The notes beneath the pieces are model-generated. The model was given only the letters and a program-made list of their open reading frames with translations. It did not search any database and was not told the origin of the DNA. From contig NZ_JAJERB010000002.1 in assembly GCF_020685205.1 (NCBI RefSeq), forward strand, positions 434,001-498,000: 64,000 nt of DNA, written 5' to 3'. Source of the DNA: Hymenobacter translucens. GTDB lineage: Bacteria > Bacteroidota > Bacteroidia > Cytophagales > Hymenobacteraceae. The position numbers were made by a program, and so were the translations under genes. Below are positions 19,424 through 27,818 of the stretch, one piece after another. Position 1 is the first letter of the stretch, and each line of letters starts with the position of its first letter.

Positions 19424-19828
19424 TCAGGCCAGCTCCGGCTGGGTCGGGCCAAACGTAATGGCCGCGGCTTCCTGCCGCCGGCGGTTAAGTGTGTAGGATG
19501 CCGCAATAAGCAGGAAGCCCACCATCACCGGAACCCACTGGCTTACCGGGTCGCCTACCGCCAGGCCGGAGTACACGGCCCCGAGCAGGTCGAAGGTGAA
19601 GCCGGCGTAGGCCCACTCCCGCAGGCGCGGGAAGCCGGGTACCAGGATAGCCAGCGCCCCCAGCAGCTTGGCCACGCCCAGGAAAGGCAGCAGGTAAGCC
19701 GGGTAGCCCAGGTGCCGGAAGAAGGCCACCGCCTCCGGGTCGCTCAGCACGTTCGGGATGGACGAGGCGGTCATGCCGGCGGCCAGCAGGCCGGTGAAGA
19801 TCCAGTAGAGCAGGGTTGTCTTTTTCAT
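19424..19828 (-). CDS. DoxX family membrane protein
   Basis: A 134-residue integral membrane protein with four predicted helices (LLYWIFTGLLAAGMTA, YLLPFLGVAKLLGALAIL, WAYAGFTFDLLGAVYSGLA, WVPVMVGFLLIAASYTL). FRHLGYPAYLLPFLG and RLREWAYAGF are shared with the neighbouring DoxX-like protein, so one arose by duplication. Role probably in redox or envelope homeostasis by family association only. Confidence 0.88.
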   Translation of the reverse strand: MKKTTLLYWIFTGLLAAGMTASSIPNVLSDPEAVAFFRHLGYPAYLLPFLGVAKLLGALAILVPGFPRLREWAYAGFTFDLLGAVYSGLAVGDPVSQWVPVMVGFLLIAASYTLNRRRQEAAAITFGPTQPELA

Positions 19829-19865
19829 AACGAGGGTGAAGCTGGTGGTGGAAAAGGCGCGGGAA

Positions 19866-20285
19866 TTATTGCTGGGGCTTGTCGTAGTTCACCATCCAGT
19901 CGATGCCGAAGCGGTCGGCGAACATGCCGAACGTGGCGCCCCAAAACGTGTCCTGCAGCGGCATCGTGATGGTGCCACCGGCGGAGAGCAGCTCAAACAG
20001 ACGCTGGATTTCCTCCGGGCTCTGGCAGTTGATCGACAGCGAAACCATGTCGCCCTTGCTGACGGGTCCCATGCCGGCGTCGGAGGCCATCAGCACCATA
20101 TCGGCAGTGGTCAGCGAGGAGTGCATCACGTTCTGCAAGGCGTCGGGCGCCACGTGCTCGGCGGCGGGCGTGCCCTCAAACGTCTGCACCATCAGCTCGC
20201 CGCCGAGGCACTGCTGGTAGAAGGTCATGGCCTCGCGGCAGGTGCCGTTGAACGTGAGGTAGGGGGTAAGACGGGGAGTGCTCAT
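19866..20285 (-). CDS. VOC family (PhnB-like) protein
   Basis: A 139-residue glyoxalase-fold protein: LTPYLTFNGTCREAMTFYQQCLGGE at the N-terminus, VLMASDAGM, and the C-terminal WGATFGMFADRFGIDWMVN. These are the marks of the PhnB-like subgroup, which usually lacks a defined enzyme activity. It is the first gene of the leftward cluster and faces the GlxA-type regulator across a 185-bp divergent intergenic region. Confidence 0.9.
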   Translation of the reverse strand: MSTPRLTPYLTFNGTCREAMTFYQQCLGGELMVQTFEGTPAAEHVAPDALQNVMHSSLTTADMVLMASDAGMGPVSKGDMVSLSINCQSPEEIQRLFELLSAGGTITMPLQDTFWGATFGMFADRFGIDWMVNYDKPQQ

Positions 20286-20470
20286 GGGTGATATACTTAA
20301 AGGTGGATGATGAATTCAGTAGTGGCGGGCACCGCCATTGCTAATAAATGTAGTATCATTGCCGGTGCTCTGATGCCAACAAAATTAGTAAACGAAGGCG
20401 CCTCTCAGCAGGGGTAAATCCGACGAATTCAGGGTTGATTGCGACACCACCACCGCTTAGCTTTAAAACC

Positions 20471-21454
20471 ATGAAGCACATTTCCATTCTCGTTCCCAAA
20501 GGAGCCGTGCTCGGCAGCATCGAAGGGCCCCGACTGGTATTCAGCGAAGTAAATGCCCTGTTGCAGCGTATGGGCCAGCCCCCGCTGTTCCGGATTCAGC
20601 TTGTCGGCCTTACCCGCGAGACGCCGGTGTGCGGGGGGCTCTACACCATCTCCACCGACCTGCTGATCGGGGACGTGGAACGCACCGACCTGGTCATCAT
20701 CCCGGCCGTGGACGGAAACCTGGCCGCGGCTGTGGAAACCAACCGGGAGTTCCTGCCCTGGATTCTGGCCCGGTACCAGGACGGGGCCGAGGTCGCCAGT
20801 CTGTGCCTGGGCGCTTTTCTGCTCGCCGCCACCGGCCTGCTCAAGGGTCGGCAGTGTACCACCCACTGGGCCGCGGCCAACGACTTCCGGCTGATGTACC
20901 CCGAGGTAGAGCTGATTGAGGACCGGCTTATCACCGACGAGCACGGCATCTACTCCAGCGGCGGGGCCTTTTCCTACCTGAACCTGGTGCTGTACCTGAT
21001 CGAGAAGTACGCGGGCCGCGACATGGCCGTGTTCTGCGCCAAGGTGTTTCAGATCGACATTGAGCGGGTCAGTCAATCGGCGTTTGTGGTGTTCAACGGG
21101 CAGAAAGCCCACGCTGACGAGCCCATCAAAAAGGCCCAGACCTACATCGAGGACAACTACCAGGAAAAGATTACCGTGGACCAGCTGGCGTCGATGCTGG
21201 CACTGGGCCGGCGCAACCTGGAGCGGCGCTTTAAAAAGGCCACGGCCAACTCGGTGGTGGAGTACATTCAGCGGGTAAAGATCGAGGCCGCCAAAAACAG
21301 CCTGGAGTCCTCACAGGAAAACGTGAACGAGGTGATGTACCACGTCGGCTACACCGACCCTAAAGCCTTCCGCCTCACCTTTAAGCGCATCACCGGCCTC
21401 TCGCCCAAGCAGTACCGCGACAAGTACAACCGCGCCCGGGCGGTGGTGGCGTAG
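20471..21454 (+). CDS. GlxA-type transcriptional regulator (DJ-1/PfpI + AraC HTH)
   Basis: A 327-residue regulator from ATG 20471 (MKHISILVPKG); an upstream start at 20435 adds 12 residues that do not belong to the fold. Residues 1-190 are a DJ-1/PfpI amidotransferase-like domain with the nucleophile-elbow sequence ASLCLGAFLLAATGLL. Residues about 225-320 hold the AraC double HTH (VDQLASMLALGRRNLERRFK and VNEVMYHVGYTDPKAFRLTFKR, ending GLSPKQYRDKY). Divergent transcription from the VOC/DoxX/DHFR cluster makes it the likely regulator of that cluster; the inducer is unknown. Confidence 0.92.
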   Translation: MKHISILVPKGAVLGSIEGPRLVFSEVNALLQRMGQPPLFRIQLVGLTRETPVCGGLYTISTDLLIGDVERTDLVIIPAVDGNLAAAVETNREFLPWILARYQDGAEVASLCLGAFLLAATGLLKGRQCTTHWAAANDFRLMYPEVELIEDRLITDEHGIYSSGGAFSYLNLVLYLIEKYAGRDMAVFCAKVFQIDIERVSQSAFVVFNGQKAHADEPIKKAQTYIEDNYQEKITVDQLASMLALGRRNLERRFKKATANSVVEYIQRVKIEAAKNSLESSQENVNEVMYHVGYTDPKAFRLTFKRITGLSPKQYRDKYNRARAVVA

Positions 21455-21495
21455 GCAGGGAAGAGGTGCGCATAGGCAAGCCTGCTACCAAGTGA

Positions 21496-21695
21496 GACGG
21501 TCATTCCGAGCAAGTAGCTTATCCAACCACGGACTGAGGACCCGAATAGCACCGTAGCTGCTCACCCGTGCTGACATTGTTGGGAAAAGAACGTCATGCT
21601 GAGCGGAGCAACGCGAAGTCGAAGCATCTCTACCGCTTCGTTGGATTACTATTTCAATGAAGCGGTAGAGATGCTTCGCGGGGCTCAGCATGACG
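21496..21695. repeat. Dispersed intergenic repeat, copy A, with long hairpin
   Basis: The 320 bp between the GlxA-type gene and the antiporter hold no gene. The right half is a long imperfect hairpin: GTCATGCTGAG at 21593-21603 pairs with CTCAGCATGAC at 21684-21694, and GAAGCATCTCTACCGCTTC (21621-21639) pairs with its complement at 21659-21677. The left half (from GACGGTCATTCCGAG) resembles the left part of another copy at 32573. No coding frame. This looks like a non-coding REP- or MITE-like family of the host. Confidence 0.7.
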
Positions 21696-21775
21696 GTCTA
21701 ATTAGTACTTCTAGGTGAGCCGATTAGCTGCTGTTATCCTGGAATAGCTAGCAGCCAACTGCCATCAGCCGAACC

Positions 21776-23398
21776 CTAATGCGGCATGTGGCTGATCTTG
21801 GCTTCGTCGAGGTCGAGCTGGGCTTCCTGGTGGCGCAGCATTTCTTCTTCGAACACGTCCTCGTGGTGAAGTACGAACAGCTCCTCGCGCTGCACGCGCA
21901 ACACGTCGAGCAGCACCTGGTGGTAGCGCTGCAGGGCCCGCTGCTTCGACTCGTCGTAGTCCAGGGCTTCGAGCAGGTTGCCGGTGCGCTGGGCCTCGGC
22001 CTGCATGCGGTGGTGCAGGGCCCCGATCAGCTCGTTTTCCGCCATGTCAGTGGCGTAATGCTGGCTCAGGCGGGCAATTGCCACCCGCCGCAGCCGCAGG
22101 CGGATGCCGGCTTCCTGCTGCTCCGGCGGCATCCGCTCGTCGATTTCGGAAACCTTGGTGAAGCGGATGATGGCCGGCAGGGTGAGGCCCTGAAAAACCA
22201 GCGTCACCAGAATCACCACGAAGGTGATAAACAAAATCAGGTTGCGCTGCGGAAACGCCTGCCCGTTGCTCAGCAGCAGCGGCACCGACAGCGCCGAGGC
22301 CAATGACACCACGCCCCGCATCCCGGCCCAGCCGATAATCAGCGGGCCCTGCCAGCCCGGACTGGTTTCCGCCTCCCGGATGCTGCGAAACAGCCAGCGG
22401 GGCACAAACGCGGCCGGATACATCCACAGCAGCCGGATCAGAATCACGATAACACTGATGATAAGGCCGTAGCCAATGGCCTGGCCGAGCGAGTAGGAGC
22501 CCAGCCCCTGGACCGCCACCGGCAGCTGCAGCCCGATCAGGATAAACACCAGCCCGTTGAGCACGAAGCCCACACTGCTCCACACGCTGGCCGCTTGCAG
22601 GCGGGTGTCGGCGTCGAACACGCGGTGGGAGCGTTGGGAGAGCAGCAGCCCCCCGCTTACCACGGCCAGCACGCCCGAGAAGTGAAACTGCTCGGCCAGC
22701 AGGTACATCGCGTAGGGGGCCAGAAAGGTGAGCACCGTGTTGATGCTGGGCGTGGTGGGCAGGTAGCGGTGCAGCAGGTAAAATCCATAGCCCACCACCA
22801 GCCCCACGGCCAGACCCATCCCGCTGGCCAGCAGAAAGGAGGTGGCTGCCTGCTGCCAGGAAAACGCCCCCGACAGCACGGCGGCCAGGGCAAATCGAAA
22901 CACGATCAGGGAGCTGGCGTCGTTGATCAGGCTTTCGCCTTCGAGGATGCTGGTCACCCGCTGCGGCACGCGCACGCCCTTCAGCACCGAGGTAGCAGCC
23001 ACCGCGTCGGGCGGGGAAATGATGCCGCCCAGCAGAAAGCCCAGCGCCAGCGTAAAGCCCGGAATCATGGCCTGGCTCACGTAGGCCACGATGGTGGAAG
23101 TGAAGAACACCAGCCCGAAGGCGAGCAGGGCAATGGGCCGCTTCCACCGCCAGAACTCCCGCCACGACGTTTCCCAGGCGGCCTGGTAAAGCAGGGGTGG
23201 CAGGAAAATCAGAAAGATCAGGTCGGGCTTGATGACGATGAGCGGCAGGCCCGGCACGAAGCCCAGGGCCAGCCCGGCCAGGACCAGAAAGATCGGGTAA
23301 GAGATGCGCAGCTTCTGGCTCAGCATCACGAGCAGCAGCATGGCAAACAGGAGGCCCAGGACCAGCAGAATCGTTTCGTGCAGGGCGGTTTCAGGCAT
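21776..23398 (-). CDS. Na+/H+ antiporter, CPA1/NhaP family
   Basis: A 540-residue integral membrane protein with about 12 hydrophobic segments in residues 1-420 and a charged cytoplasmic tail to 540. Family features: FLIFLPPLLYQAAWETSWREF, GGIISPPDAVAATSVL (the ion-binding Asp region), EGESLINDASSLIVFRFA and the late GWAGMRGVVSLASALSVPLL. These match the bacterial Na+/H+ antiporter group TIGR00831. It exchanges Na+ (or K+) for protons in pH and salt balance. The tail (from about residue 440) is rich in Glu, Gln and His and may be regulatory. Monocistronic. Confidence 0.93.
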   Translation of the reverse strand: MPETALHETILLVLGLLFAMLLLVMLSQKLRISYPIFLVLAGLALGFVPGLPLIVIKPDLIFLIFLPPLLYQAAWETSWREFWRWKRPIALLAFGLVFFTSTIVAYVSQAMIPGFTLALGFLLGGIISPPDAVAATSVLKGVRVPQRVTSILEGESLINDASSLIVFRFALAAVLSGAFSWQQAATSFLLASGMGLAVGLVVGYGFYLLHRYLPTTPSINTVLTFLAPYAMYLLAEQFHFSGVLAVVSGGLLLSQRSHRVFDADTRLQAASVWSSVGFVLNGLVFILIGLQLPVAVQGLGSYSLGQAIGYGLIISVIVILIRLLWMYPAAFVPRWLFRSIREAETSPGWQGPLIIGWAGMRGVVSLASALSVPLLLSNGQAFPQRNLILFITFVVILVTLVFQGLTLPAIIRFTKVSEIDERMPPEQQEAGIRLRLRRVAIARLSQHYATDMAENELIGALHHRMQAEAQRTGNLLEALDYDESKQRALQRYHQVLLDVLRVQREELFVLHHEDVFEEEMLRHQEAQLDLDEAKISHMPH

Positions 23399-23505
23399 AG
23401 CGGGGTCGGCAATACATCGTTAGGGCCGGAAGGTACTAAGCCCGCCGCGTTGCGCCGCCCGGCCGGTGAGCTGCCAACGCGCCGGCTGCTTATCTTACCC
23501 GTCGT

Positions 23506-24456
23506 ATGTCCGACCTTTCGCAGTACCTCACCCGCATTCGCAAGCTTAAGACCAGCCGCCTCGGGGGCGAGGAAGCACCCTACAAGCCGGCCCTGTTGCT
23601 GGCAGTGCTGGAGGGAATTCAAGAAGGCATTATCCTCGACAACCAGATTGTCATCACGCCCGAACTACTGGCCGCGTTCCAAAGCAACTGCCGCGACCTG
23701 AGTGTATCGGGCCGGTTTCGGGCCAACAACTTTGCCCTGCCGTTCTTTCACCTGACCGGCGACAAGCTCTGGCACCTGCACACCCACTTCGGCCAGCCCC
23801 TGCTGCTTACGACGTCGGGCTCCCCACGCAGCCTGGGCCACCTGCGGCAAACGTTAGCCTACGCAGCGTTGGATACGCCCTTGTGGGAACTGCTTCAGGA
23901 TGCTGCCATGCGCCAACTGTTCCGCGACGCGCTGCTTGACCGTTACTTCCCGCAAACCCGCTTCCGGTACCGCCCCACCGCTGGCCCCGACGTGCTGCGC
24001 GACCTGGGCCGGCAGATGCTGGAAGAGCCCGCGGCCGTGTACAGCACGCATATCAACGTCGCCGACGAAGTGGAAATTGCCGTGCGCAGCGCCGTTTTCA
24101 AGCGCGAGGTACTACGCGTTTACAACTACACCTGCGCCATTTCGGGCCTGCAGCTGATCAGCACTGGCACCAGTGCCGTGGCGCCCCTGCTCGATGCCTG
24201 CCACATCGTACCCTGGTCCGTCAGCCACGACGACACTATCGGCAACGGCCTGGCTCTCACGCCCACCCTGCACCGCGCCTTTGATCGTCACCTGCTCCGC
24301 ATTGACCAGGACTATCGGGTGCGGATAGCGTCTTCCTTCCGTGAGCTGCGGGGCGCAGAGCATGGCTTGCTGCAGTTCGAAGGGGAGAAGCTGCGGCTGC
24401 CGGAGCGGTCAGAGTGGTGGCCGCGGCGGGAGGGGTTTTGCCCAATGGGTAGCTAA
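23506..24456 (+). CDS. HNH endonuclease, restriction-type
   Basis: A 316-residue protein. The N-terminal ~180 residues form a conserved domain of a restriction-associated HNH family (RKLKTSRLGGEEAPYKPALLL, FALPFFHL, LWHLHT). The C-terminal nuclease has Cys at YNYTCAISGL, the catalytic DACHIVPWS (His), and NGLALTPTLHRAFDRHLL with the second Asn/His pair; the expected betabetaalpha metal motif is thus complete. Such proteins are found in restriction islands and probably cleave modified or foreign DNA. Immediately downstream lies the remnant of a type I specificity subunit, supporting a defence context. No methyltransferase is present. Confidence 0.88.
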   Translation: MSDLSQYLTRIRKLKTSRLGGEEAPYKPALLLAVLEGIQEGIILDNQIVITPELLAAFQSNCRDLSVSGRFRANNFALPFFHLTGDKLWHLHTHFGQPLLLTTSGSPRSLGHLRQTLAYAALDTPLWELLQDAAMRQLFRDALLDRYFPQTRFRYRPTAGPDVLRDLGRQMLEEPAAVYSTHINVADEVEIAVRSAVFKREVLRVYNYTCAISGLQLISTGTSAVAPLLDACHIVPWSVSHDDTIGNGLALTPTLHRAFDRHLLRIDQDYRVRIASSFRELRGAEHGLLQFEGEKLRLPERSEWWPRREGFCPMGS

Positions 24457-24463
24457 TCAAGAA

Positions 24464-24768
24464 GTGACCGACCAGCACCGCATCGTGGCGAAGCTGGAAC
24501 AGCTCATGCAGCACTGCGATGCGCTGGATTATCGAATACGGGAAAGCTGGTAGCTGGCTGAGCAGCTGCTGCAAACCGCCCTGCGCGAGGCCCTGGCCCC
24601 CCGGCCGGCACTGCCGCTACGGAGGCAGAAGCCGAGCCGGAGCCGGCCGAGGCGACAAGAGAAGCAGCGGCCACACCCCGCCACCGGGGCCGCCCCGCCC
24701 GCAAACCCTACTAGCTCTGGGAGCAGATGGATTTCGGGGAATTGCTGGCGGGGTTGGATGGGGACTAA
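24464..24768 (+). pseudogene. Remnant of type I restriction specificity subunit (hsdS) 3' end
   Basis: Just after the HNH gene, the frame from 24464 reads QHRIVAKLEQLMQHCDAL, the conserved C-terminal helix of HsdS proteins, then a TAG at 24551-24553, then LAEQLLQTALREALAP, again typical of HsdS. After this the reading shifts frame (from frame 2 to frame 1) into a Glu/Ala/Pro-rich tail with another TAG at 24712 and a natural-looking end MDFGELLAGLDGD at 24766-24768. So this is a truncated gene with at least two nonsense changes and one frameshift; the DNA-recognition domains are gone. Confidence 0.75.
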
Positions 24769-24788
24769 GGTCCCGCTGCGTCGTATAT

Positions 24789-24827
24789 AAAACAGCCCCG
24801 GCTGCCTGCGCGGCCGGGGCTGTTTTA
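24789..24827. terminator. Convergent terminator
   Basis: A perfect 14-bp stem (24789-24802 with 24813-24826) with a 10-nt loop, A/T tracts within the stem. It separates the hsdS remnant from the leftward AT-rich lipoprotein gene. Confidence 0.8.
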
Positions 24828-24929
24828 TGTATGGTCGAGGGGAGTAACAATTACCCTGCTTCAACATCGCTCAGTCTGAAGAGAAAGAAAGCTGGTAAAA
24901 ATTAGTTGATGTTGGCTATTTGTTGAAAC

Positions 24930-25460
24930 TCATTGTTTAACGAATTCTATGAAATATGGCTGGTGCCAGGATCCTTTGCAGCTCCTTTTGTTGTCCCAGG
25001 TTGTTTTTGATGAGCAATGTGCGCTCTTTACTTCGCCTATCATACCGGACCTGTAATACCTATGAGGTCTGTTTGCTAAAATTTGCATTCCTACCCATTG
25101 TTCAATGGCTTGTTTTGCCTGGTCGTTAACGGTACCCTGGCTGCAGCATCCGCTCGTTCCCTTCCAACTAATTGAGGCCGTTCCCTCTACTCTTAAAATA
25201 TTATCGGGTGCGAGGGTTGACTTGTTGCTAAGGTCTTCTGCGGAACTGATATCGACCTTAATAGAATCCTTTGCTGCCTTTGCCCATGTAGTATCAGAAT
25301 CTAATTTAGTAAAATCAGATTCTTTCAGATTCACTATCATGTCTTCCTCTTGAGTGCTCTGCTTATTAGCATCAGCCTGCCTGTTATCGCCACATCCATA
25401 AATTCCAAAGACTATCAGGGAAGTAAGAATCAAAATTACCTTTTGGCCAAGTGTTTTCAT
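24930..25460 (-). CDS. AT-rich lipoprotein, function unknown
   Basis: I chose ATG 25460 (MKTLGQKVILILTSL), giving 176 residues with a lipoprotein signal and lipobox IYGC; a longer frame to 25544 would put 28 charged residues ahead of the signal. The mature part begins with a Gln/Asn/Asp-rich linker, then a beta-like domain containing a CC pair (TSGCCSQGTVNDQ) and two later cysteines (AHCSSKT, RSCKGSW). No family recognised. Base composition is clearly more AT-rich than the flanking chromosome, suggesting recent acquisition. Confidence 0.7.
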   Translation of the reverse strand: MKTLGQKVILILTSLIVFGIYGCGDNRQADANKQSTQEEDMIVNLKESDFTKLDSDTTWAKAAKDSIKVDISSAEDLSNKSTLAPDNILRVEGTASISWKGTSGCCSQGTVNDQAKQAIEQWVGMQILANRPHRYYRSGMIGEVKSAHCSSKTTWDNKRSCKGSWHQPYFIEFVKQ

Positions 25461-25791
25461 CGTCTGTTCGTTTATAAATAACCTACTCATTTGGCTTTTC
25501 GGTTTCGCCCCGTTTTTTAAATGGTTTCTGGTCTCCATGTTCATGTTTTATGTTACTCCGGAAGGTTACGCCATTGGTTTGTTCAGACCACTAATGTTTT
25601 AAGGAAATTCAGAATTAAATGCCTTGCCACTGCCATTCTCTTTGTGATGGTGCGGGGAGCGGCTAATCTTGCCCGGAGCGTTTCTGTTCCCTAGGAATGT
25701 GTTTGAATGGAGACTTAGTTTGACTTCACTCGACATGATGAGAGTAAGATTCCCGAGAATGGAAAGAATCCTCTCAGATTCCTGTTTAACT

Positions 25792-25842
25792 ATTGCTTCA
25801 GTCGGAGTTACTGATTGCTTCGGTGACTCCGACTGAAGCAAT
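25792..25842. terminator. Large hairpin downstream of DUF4469 gene
   Basis: A perfect 17-bp stem (25792-25808 with 25826-25842) around a 17-nt loop, 9 bp past the stop of the leftward DUF4469 gene; the likely terminator. The rest of 25461-25791 holds no convincing gene, only AT-rich DNA. Confidence 0.65.
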
Positions 25843-25850
25843 GCCTCGGC

Positions 25851-26549
25851 TCAGCTGATGGTGAGCAGGCTGCCAAGCTCCCCGGTGCGCAGGCTTTGAT
25901 TGCCGAAGGGCTTTGCCCGCACTACCAGCCGGTACTGTCCATTTGCAAGAGTTGCCGGCACCATGAACAGCAGCTCGCTGGGCTTATTGGTGAGCAGGCG
26001 GGTGAGGTAAGTTTCAGTGCCGTCGGTGGCGACCAGGAACAAACCCTGGGTAACGTCAGTGTCATCGAACTTAAGCCGTTCCCCGGTGAGGCGGGCGGTG
26101 CCGCCCTTGGTGAGACGGTCGTTGGTAGTGTCGGAGGAGAAGTCGTGAAGCTGATCGGGCTGGGGCTGCACGGTATCGGCACGCACCTGCTCCACGCTCA
26201 GTCCCTGCTCGGCCTTGCGCAGCCGCAACCCCGGCGATACCCGCACCCGCAACTGGTGCCGGGCGGCGTCAAAGGCGTCCTGAGCCGAATCGAAGGTGCC
26301 GGTGAGACCCAGGCCTACCACAAATAGGTCCGAAACCACCCGGTTGCCGGCCTGTACCTCGGCTACCACGGCTTGGCTTAGCTCCTCCCAGAAGGCAAGG
26401 CCCTCGGCCGCCGTCACGGTAGAGCCAGGACGGGAAATTTTACGCATGATGTCCTCAATGCTGACGGAGGTGTTGTGCTGCACCTGGCCCCGGTAGTCAT
26501 CGGGCGCGGCGGTTAGCTTGTTTTCAATAAGCGAATAACGGATGGGCAT
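25851..26549 (-). CDS. HU-like DNA-binding and DUF4469 domain protein
   Basis: A 232-residue protein of a Bacteroidota family. The N-terminal ~120 residues match the HU-like DNA-binding domain (MPIRYSLIENKLTAAPDDYR, HNTSVSIEDIMRKISRPGST, FWEELSQAVVAEVQAGNRV). Residues about 130-232 are the DUF4469 Ig-like domain (DRLTKGGTARLTGERLKFD, QGLFLVATDGTETYLTRL, ANGQYRLVVRAKPFG). This looks like a nucleoid-like protein whose cell role is unknown; members are frequent near mobile elements. It is just downstream (on its own strand) of the palindrome at 26608 and close to the IS5 element. Confidence 0.87.
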   Translation of the reverse strand: MPIRYSLIENKLTAAPDDYRGQVQHNTSVSIEDIMRKISRPGSTVTAAEGLAFWEELSQAVVAEVQAGNRVVSDLFVVGLGLTGTFDSAQDAFDAARHQLRVRVSPGLRLRKAEQGLSVEQVRADTVQPQPDQLHDFSSDTTNDRLTKGGTARLTGERLKFDDTDVTQGLFLVATDGTETYLTRLLTNKPSELLFMVPATLANGQYRLVVRAKPFGNQSLRTGELGSLLTIS

Positions 26550-26571
26550 AGTAGTGGAACTGATTAGAGAT

Positions 26572-26595
26572 GAGCACGCTCAAATATGAGCGTGC
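26572..26595. promoter_or_regulatory. Inverted repeat upstream of DUF4469 gene
   Basis: Perfect 10-bp arms AGCACGCTCA/TGAGCGTGCT around AATA, 23-46 bp ahead of the DUF4469 start on the minus strand. An operator or a 5'-UTR hairpin; no T-run. Confidence 0.4.
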
Positions 26596-26607
26596 TTCAT
26601 TCTCTCC

Positions 26608-26628
26608 GAATCAGTGTCAGCACTGAAT
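26608..26628. promoter_or_regulatory. Palindromic motif, copy 1 (ATCAGTG-TC-AGCACTGA)
   Basis: Near-palindrome TCAGTGTCAGCACTGA at 26611-26626. The same core recurs at 30751-30768 and 31131-31150, all within the accessory segment. Confidence 0.5.
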
Positions 26629-26714
26629 GTTAGGCTCCCTATGCGCTTGAATTCTAGGTGCTACAGGCCGAAATTCAGGAGTGTTGGAATGAGCTGCCTG
26701 CTTCGTAAGCCACT

Positions 26715-27566
26715 AGAGCGTGTTATTGACTTAGCAGGTTGATGTGATTTGCTTTGACAAGCATCAGACAGGCAAAGACGAGATAATGAATGCCCTCCAG
26801 GGTCGTGGTGAGGCGTTCGTAGTCCCGTGCCAATCGTCGGAACCGGGCGGCCCAGGCGAAAGAGCGTTCCACGACCCAGCGCTTGGGCAGTAGCATAAAG
26901 CCTCGTTTGGCCGCGGGTAGCTTGACCACGTGCGTTTCGATACCCTATGCTACCGCCGCCTAGGCCGGTCCCTGTCCGGTGTAGCCTTGGTCGACGTAGG
27001 CCAGCGTGACCGATTACCCGGTAATGGCCTGCACTTCTTCGGCCAGGGCCGCTAGTTGGGCCCGGTCCTCTTCGTTGGCCGGCGTGACCAGCGTCGACAG
27101 CAAGTGCCCCAGCGTGTCCACGGCGATGTGCACCTTGTTGCCTTTGCGCCGCTTGGCCCCGTCGTAAGCGGCCTGGTGCCCGCTTTCGGGCGTGCTTTGC
27201 AGCGTACGGCTGTCGAGCAGGATGGCCGAGGGCTAGGCTGGGCGGCCTTGGGCCGTGCGCAGCAGCTGACATAAATCGTCGACCATCGTTTCAAAACACC
27301 GGGCCTCGAGCCAACGGCGCAGCTGCTGGTTGACGGCCGGCCAAGCCGGAAAATCATCCGGCGGGTAGAGCCAGGGCACCCCCATACGGGCCAAGAGGCG
27401 CACGACATCGAACAAGCACCGCAGGGGGTACTCCCGCTGCGGGGCCGCTTCGCTAATCAACGTCAGGTAGGGCGCAGCAAAGCCCCATTCTTAGTCGCTT
27501 ACATCGCTCGGATAACTAGGGTGGGCCTTTTCATCCCAGTTGCTCAACAAGTCATTAACACGCTCT
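26715..27566 (-). mobile_element. IS5-family insertion sequence (IS427-like), decayed
   Basis: An 852-bp element with terminal inverted repeats beginning AGAGCGTGTTAWTGACTT at both ends (26715 inward; 27566 inward). CTAG straddles each outer boundary, consistent with the CTAG/TA target choice of the IS427 subgroup. It carries a single leftward transposase that is interrupted by stops. The termini are the same as those of the MITE at 30863-31032. Confidence 0.85.
26723..27550 (-). pseudogene. IS5-family DDE transposase with five in-frame stops
   Basis: Read leftward from about 27550 (likely TTG start) to the natural TAA at 26723-26725, a single uninterrupted reading frame of about 275 codons gives a complete IS5 transposase: [41 protein letters not shown] (first D), [30 protein letters not shown] (second D), and [23 protein letters not shown] [11 protein letters not shown] (E), then [15 protein letters not shown]. 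Five stops lie in that frame at 27492 (TAA), 27233 (TAG), 27014 (TAA), 26960 (TAG) and 26945 (TAG), all at spots where relatives have Gln or another residue one base away. No frameshift or deletion is needed. It should be inactive unless stops are suppressed. Confidence 0.88.
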
Positions 27567-27751
27567 AGACTAGTCTGTTCACCACTAAGGAGTCGTTGTA
27601 GTTGCTATACAGCACCAATTCAGACCCGGTTCGGGAGAGCATTGAGTAAGCGATTCGTTTTTTCGAACAGGACTTTCGGGGCAGTGCACGCTCAGTGCCT
27701 AGGCTGCGCGGGACAGGGTGTTGTCGCTTATCATAAGGTGAGTTATTCATG

Positions 27752-27792
27752 AACACAAAGCCCCGCCGTAGTTTACGGCGGGGCTTTGTGTT
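27752..27792. terminator. Very strong terminator hairpin
   Basis: A perfect 19-bp stem (27752-27770 with 27774-27792) and a 3-nt loop, 26 bp beyond the stop of the leftward M12A gene. The 185 bp between this and the IS contain no gene I can support. Confidence 0.85.
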
Positions 27793-27818
27793 GAGACTGC
27801 TGTCTAAAAGAAGTTAAA

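Noticed and set aside
25599..25841. An 80-residue minus-strand open frame
   Set aside because: It starts within the terminator hairpin of the DUF4469 gene and has no recognised feature.
27565..27756. 63-residue minus-strand frame next to the IS
   Set aside because: No start, family or promoter support; it overlaps the right end of the IS.
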